Of a stretch of DNA of 6,406 nt, positions 4,482 to 6,406 are shown piece after piece. Numbering within the stretch: position 1 is the stretch's first letter; the number at the start of each line of letters is the position of its first letter. Under the pieces are notes generated by a model. The model was given only the letters and a program-made list of their open reading frames with translations, was not told the origin of the DNA and did not search any database. The stretch is from Nocardioidaceae bacterium (lineage in GTDB: Bacteria > Actinomycetota > Actinomycetes > Propionibacteriales > Nocardioidaceae): the NCBI GenBank assembly GCA_020438665.1, contig JAGQUE010000429.1, positions 1 through 6,406 on the forward strand, written 5' to 3'. Position numbers and translations under genes: made by a program.

Positions 4482-5430
4482 AGAGGTGGGCGGCCGGCTC
4501 GGCGAGCAGGCTCTCGCCGTCTGCCATAGCGACGAGGTGCTCGAACGCCCGGTCCGTGGTGGGTCCTTGCCCGCGTCGGGACGCCGCCTCCACGATCCAG
4601 TAGAGGTCCGCAGCCCGCGCGCGCTCGACCAGATCGTCCGGCGGCGCCTGCTCGGCGTCCGGCAGCCACGGCAGCATCGCCTCGACCACCGCCGCCGCGA
4701 ACGGCGTACGGCGACCCTCGCGCAGCAGGCTGCCCAGGTCCTCCACCGGATGACCGGCGTGGACGAACTCCCAGTCGACCAGTCCCGTGACGCACCCCGT
4801 GTCGGGGTCGACCAGGACGTTGTGTGGCCGCAGGTCGCCGTGGACGAGGCAGGCGCGGCGGCTGACGGCAAGCAGCCGGTCGCCCCGAGCGGCGAGGCGG
4901 CGCAGGGTCGCGCGGCGGGCCCGGGAGAGGCCCGTGAGCGGGGCGTCGCCGGCCAGGTGGTCCCACCAGGTCACCAGCGACTCGGCGTGGTCGGGATAGC
5001 CCCCGAGCACCAGTCGCTCGTCACGGAAGGCGCCCGGTCCCCGCATCGCGATCCCGGCCAGCCGCCCCAGGATCCGGCCCAGCTGCGCGCCCAGCGCCTG
5101 CTGGAGGCTCGTCGTCGCCGACGGGAGCGCGGCCGCCAGCGGAACTCCCGGCAGCAGGGTCGTGGCCAGCAGGCCGTGTGGCTCGGACGGCCCGACCACC
5201 CGCCAGGCCACCACCTCGGGCGCGGGCACCAGGCCGGCCACGAGGCGCAGCACCCCGGCTTGGACGGCCGGGGCCTCCGGGCCGCGGTGGCGGTGGCCCA
5301 CGCCGTACACCCGGAGGGCGACGGGCCGGCCGTCCTCCTCGCGGCGGGCCGCGAAGCTCTCCCCGGCGCCGCCTCCCCCGAGACGCACCAGGTCGGTGTA
5401 GCCCGCAACCTCGGGCACCGGACCGGCCAT
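4480..5430 (-). CDS. Phosphotransferase of the aminoglycoside phosphotransferase / choline kinase fold
   Basis: The 316-residue product has the protein-kinase-like APH fold. The N-lobe contains a glycine-rich loop LGGGGAGESF (17-26) and the strand PVALRVYG (36-43), where arginine stands in the position usually taken by the ATP-binding lysine, as in a number of APH-family members. The C-lobe has the catalytic loop HGDLRPHN (197-204), with Asp199 as base and Asn204 binding metal, then the metal-binding LVDWEF (Asp219), followed by HPVEDLGSLL (227-236), typical of the family. The substrate is unknown; sugars, choline-like alcohols, methylthioribose and antibiotics are all used by relatives, and resistance should not be assumed. 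The start is ATG 5430, just after a CACAAT -10-like box. Extension to 5550 adds low-quality sequence that crosses the mmuM promoter. It is transcribed divergently from mmuM. Confidence 0.88.
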   Translation of the reverse strand: MAGPVPEVAGYTDLVRLGGGGAGESFAARREEDGRPVALRVYGVGHRHRGPEAPAVQAGVLRLVAGLVPAPEVVAWRVVGPSEPHGLLATTLLPGVPLAAALPSATTSLQQALGAQLGRILGRLAGIAMRGPGAFRDERLVLGGYPDHAESLVTWWDHLAGDAPLTGLSRARRATLRRLAARGDRLLAVSRRACLVHGDLRPHNVLVDPDTGCVTGLVDWEFVHAGHPVEDLGSLLREGRRTPFAAAVVEAMLPWLPDAEQAPPDDLVERARAADLYWIVEAASRRGQGPTTDRAFEHLVAMADGESLLAEPAAHL

Positions 5431-5436
5431 GACTCG

Positions 5437-5442
5437 ATTGTG
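5437..5442 (-). promoter_or_regulatory. -10-like box CACAAT before the phosphotransferase gene
   Basis: On the minus strand CACAAT (5442-5437) ends 6 bases before the ATG at 5430, so transcription would begin at or next to the start codon, giving a leaderless or nearly leaderless mRNA. No Shine-Dalgarno precedes this ATG, which supports that reading. No clear -35 is seen; the left arm of an inverted repeat occupies the spacer. Confidence 0.4.
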
Positions 5443-5443
5443 C

Positions 5444-5476
5444 CGTGACCGTTTGGCGGACGTGGAGCCGGTCACG
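5444..5476. repeat. Spaced inverted repeat in the divergent promoter region, possible operator
   Basis: CGTGACCG (5444-5451) and CGGTCACG (5469-5476) are perfect 8-base inverted arms separated by 17 bases, with centres 25 bases apart. The left arm sits just upstream of the phosphotransferase -10 box; the right arm is just upstream of the mmuM -35 box. The placement suits a dimeric regulator acting on both divergent genes. No regulator gene is present in the window, so this is an inference from symmetry only. Confidence 0.35.
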
Positions 5477-5481
5477 AGAGA

Positions 5482-5510
5482 TTGCTTCCCTTGCACGGTG
5501 GGTTGATGAT
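5482..5510 (+). promoter_or_regulatory. Promoter of the homocysteine S-methyltransferase gene
   Basis: TTGCTT (5482-5487) and GATGAT (5505-5510) are separated by an ideal 17-base spacer. The -10 box ends 6 bases before the ATG at 5517, pointing to a leaderless transcript beginning at the start codon. GGTGGG at 5497-5502 could alternatively act as a ribosome-binding site for the in-frame GTG at 5511, two codons earlier. Confidence 0.5.
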
Positions 5511-5516
5511 GTGGCG

Positions 5517-6406
5517 ATGCCCTCCAGCCTGGCCGACGCGATGCGCGCACGCCCCGTCGTCCTCGACGGAGGGTTGGCGACCCGGCTCGAGGAGCGCGGC
5601 CACGACCTGAGCGACGACCTGTGGTCTGCCCGGCTCCTGGTCGACGACCCGGCCGAGATCGTGGCCGCCCACTTCGACTACTTCGCCGCCGGCGCCCAGA
5701 TCGCGACGACCGCGTCCTACCAGGTCTCCTACCAGGGCCTCGCCGCCCGTGGTCTCGACCATGCCGACACCGACAAGCTGCTGCGGCGCAGCGTGGAGCT
5801 GGCCCGGGAGGCGGCCTCGCTGTTCGACGACGAGCGACCGCGGTGGGTGGCGGCCTCGGTCGGGCCCTACGGTGCGGCCCTTGCCGACGGGTCCGAGTAC
5901 ACCGGTGACTATGGCCTGAGCGTCCACCAGCTCCGCGCGTGGCACCGGCCTCGGTTGGCCGCCCTGGCCGAGGCCGGCGCCGACGTGCTGGCGCTCGAGA
6001 CCATCCCGTGTCTGCCCGAGGCCGAGGCGCTGCTCACCGAGATCGCGGGCACCGGCCTCCAGTGCTGGCTGTCGCTGACACCCGACGAGGACACCACGCG
6101 CTGCGGCGAACCCATGGTCGAGGCGTTCGCCATGGCTCGCGATGTCAACGAGGTCCTTGCCGTGGGCATGAACTGTTGCGACGCCAGCAGCGCCGGCGCC
6201 CTGATCGGCACCGCCACCCGGATGTCGGGCAAGTCGGTCGTGGTCTATCCCAACAGCGGTGAGGGCTGGGACGGCGCCGCTCGCACCTGGGTCGGCGAGG
6301 GTGACTTCACCCCCACCTCCGCCCACGACTGGGTCCGCGACGGCGCCCGCCTCGTCGGCGGCTGCTGCCGGGTCGGCCCCGAGCAGATCCGCCAGATGGC
6401 CGCCGA
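5517..6406 (+). CDS. mmuM: Homocysteine S-methyltransferase, 3' end missing
   Basis: This enzyme transfers a methyl group from S-methylmethionine (or S-adenosylmethionine) to homocysteine, yielding methionine in the cytoplasm. The frame is open to the right edge, giving 296 residues. Family members are about 300-310, so only the last few residues and the stop are missing. Diagnostic features are VLDGGLATRLE (15-25) at the barrel entrance, TTASYQVS (64-71), VGPYGAALADGSEYTGDY (115-132), LETIP (160-164), GMNC with zinc ligand Cys220, VYPNSGE (253-259), and the GGCC pair Cys283-Cys284, completing the three-cysteine zinc site that activates homocysteine. An extra Cys221 follows the first ligand. 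ATG 5517 is chosen because of the promoter spacing; GTG 5511 would add two residues. The minus-strand phosphotransferase diverges from it across 86 bases. The family assignment is firm; the preferred methyl donor is not visible in the sequence. Confidence 0.94.
   Translation, partial: MPSSLADAMRARPVVLDGGLATRLEERGHDLSDDLWSARLLVDDPAEIVAAHFDYFAAGAQIATTASYQVSYQGLAARGLDHADTDKLLRRSVELAREAASLFDDERPRWVAASVGPYGAALADGSEYTGDYGLSVHQLRAWHRPRLAALAEAGADVLALETIPCLPEAEALLTEIAGTGLQCWLSLTPDEDTTRCGEPMVEAFAMARDVNEVLAVGMNCCDASSAGALIGTATRMSGKSVVVYPNSGEGWDGAARTWVGEGDFTPTSAHDWVRDGARLVGGCCRVGPEQIRQMAA

Noticed and set aside
4480..5430. The phosphotransferase as an antibiotic-resistance gene.
   Set aside because: The catalytic motifs only place it in the broad APH fold. 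Nothing seen in the sequence points to aminoglycoside or macrolide specificity, and there is no mobile context.
5472..6326. Minus-strand open frame of 284 codons opposite mmuM.
   Set aside because: It is Gly/Val-rich and low in complexity, a typical mirror of a high-GC gene, while the plus strand carries the complete motif set of a homocysteine S-methyltransferase.

Overview
The window is very GC-rich, with codons ending almost always in G or C, and it comes from the chromosome of a high-GC Gram-positive bacterium (Actinomycetota). The gene order nadD–rsfS–histidine phosphatase matches the mycobacterial Rv2421c–Rv2420c–Rv2419c block. The overall style suggests a Nocardioides-like member of the Propionibacteriales. 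The genus is an inference; the phylum is well supported.

Layout: (1) Positions 1-1656 hold a plus-strand operon: the 3' part of nadD (NAD biosynthesis), rsfS (ribosome silencing factor) and a histidine-phosphatase enzyme. The first two overlap by 4 bases and the third follows after 4 bases. (2) Positions 1690-1765 hold a complete tRNA-Ala(GGC) with encoded CCA, followed by a strong hairpin. (3) Positions 1910-2691 hold two small plus-strand genes: an uncharacterised 89-residue protein and an FBP/FusB-type zinc-finger protein likely to act on the translation machinery. Both have a TAG(C/T)CT -10 box exactly 7 bases before the ATG, the signature of leaderless transcripts. (4) Positions 2688-3803 on the minus strand encode a membrane-anchored, extracytoplasmic beta-propeller-like protein whose stop codon interlocks with that of the FBP gene in a CTAG. 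(5) Positions 3849-4027 show a strong coding signal that changes frame twice, suggesting a small frameshifted gene. A MOSC-domain protein (4021-4476) overlaps its end. (6) A minus-strand phosphotransferase of the APH/choline-kinase fold (4480-5430) converges on the MOSC gene with a 3-base gap. (7) Beyond an 86-base divergent promoter region lies a homocysteine S-methyltransferase (5517 to the right edge), cut off a few residues before its end.

Most of the window is housekeeping: NAD synthesis, ribosome control, a tRNA and methionine metabolism. I see no mobile element, CRISPR array, phage gene or defence system. The points most worth a second look are the double-frameshift small gene at 3849-4027, the repeated leaderless-promoter pattern, the two tight convergent junctions with hairpins at the stop codons, the spaced inverted repeat in the divergent promoter region, and the uncharacterised propeller protein and 89-residue protein.
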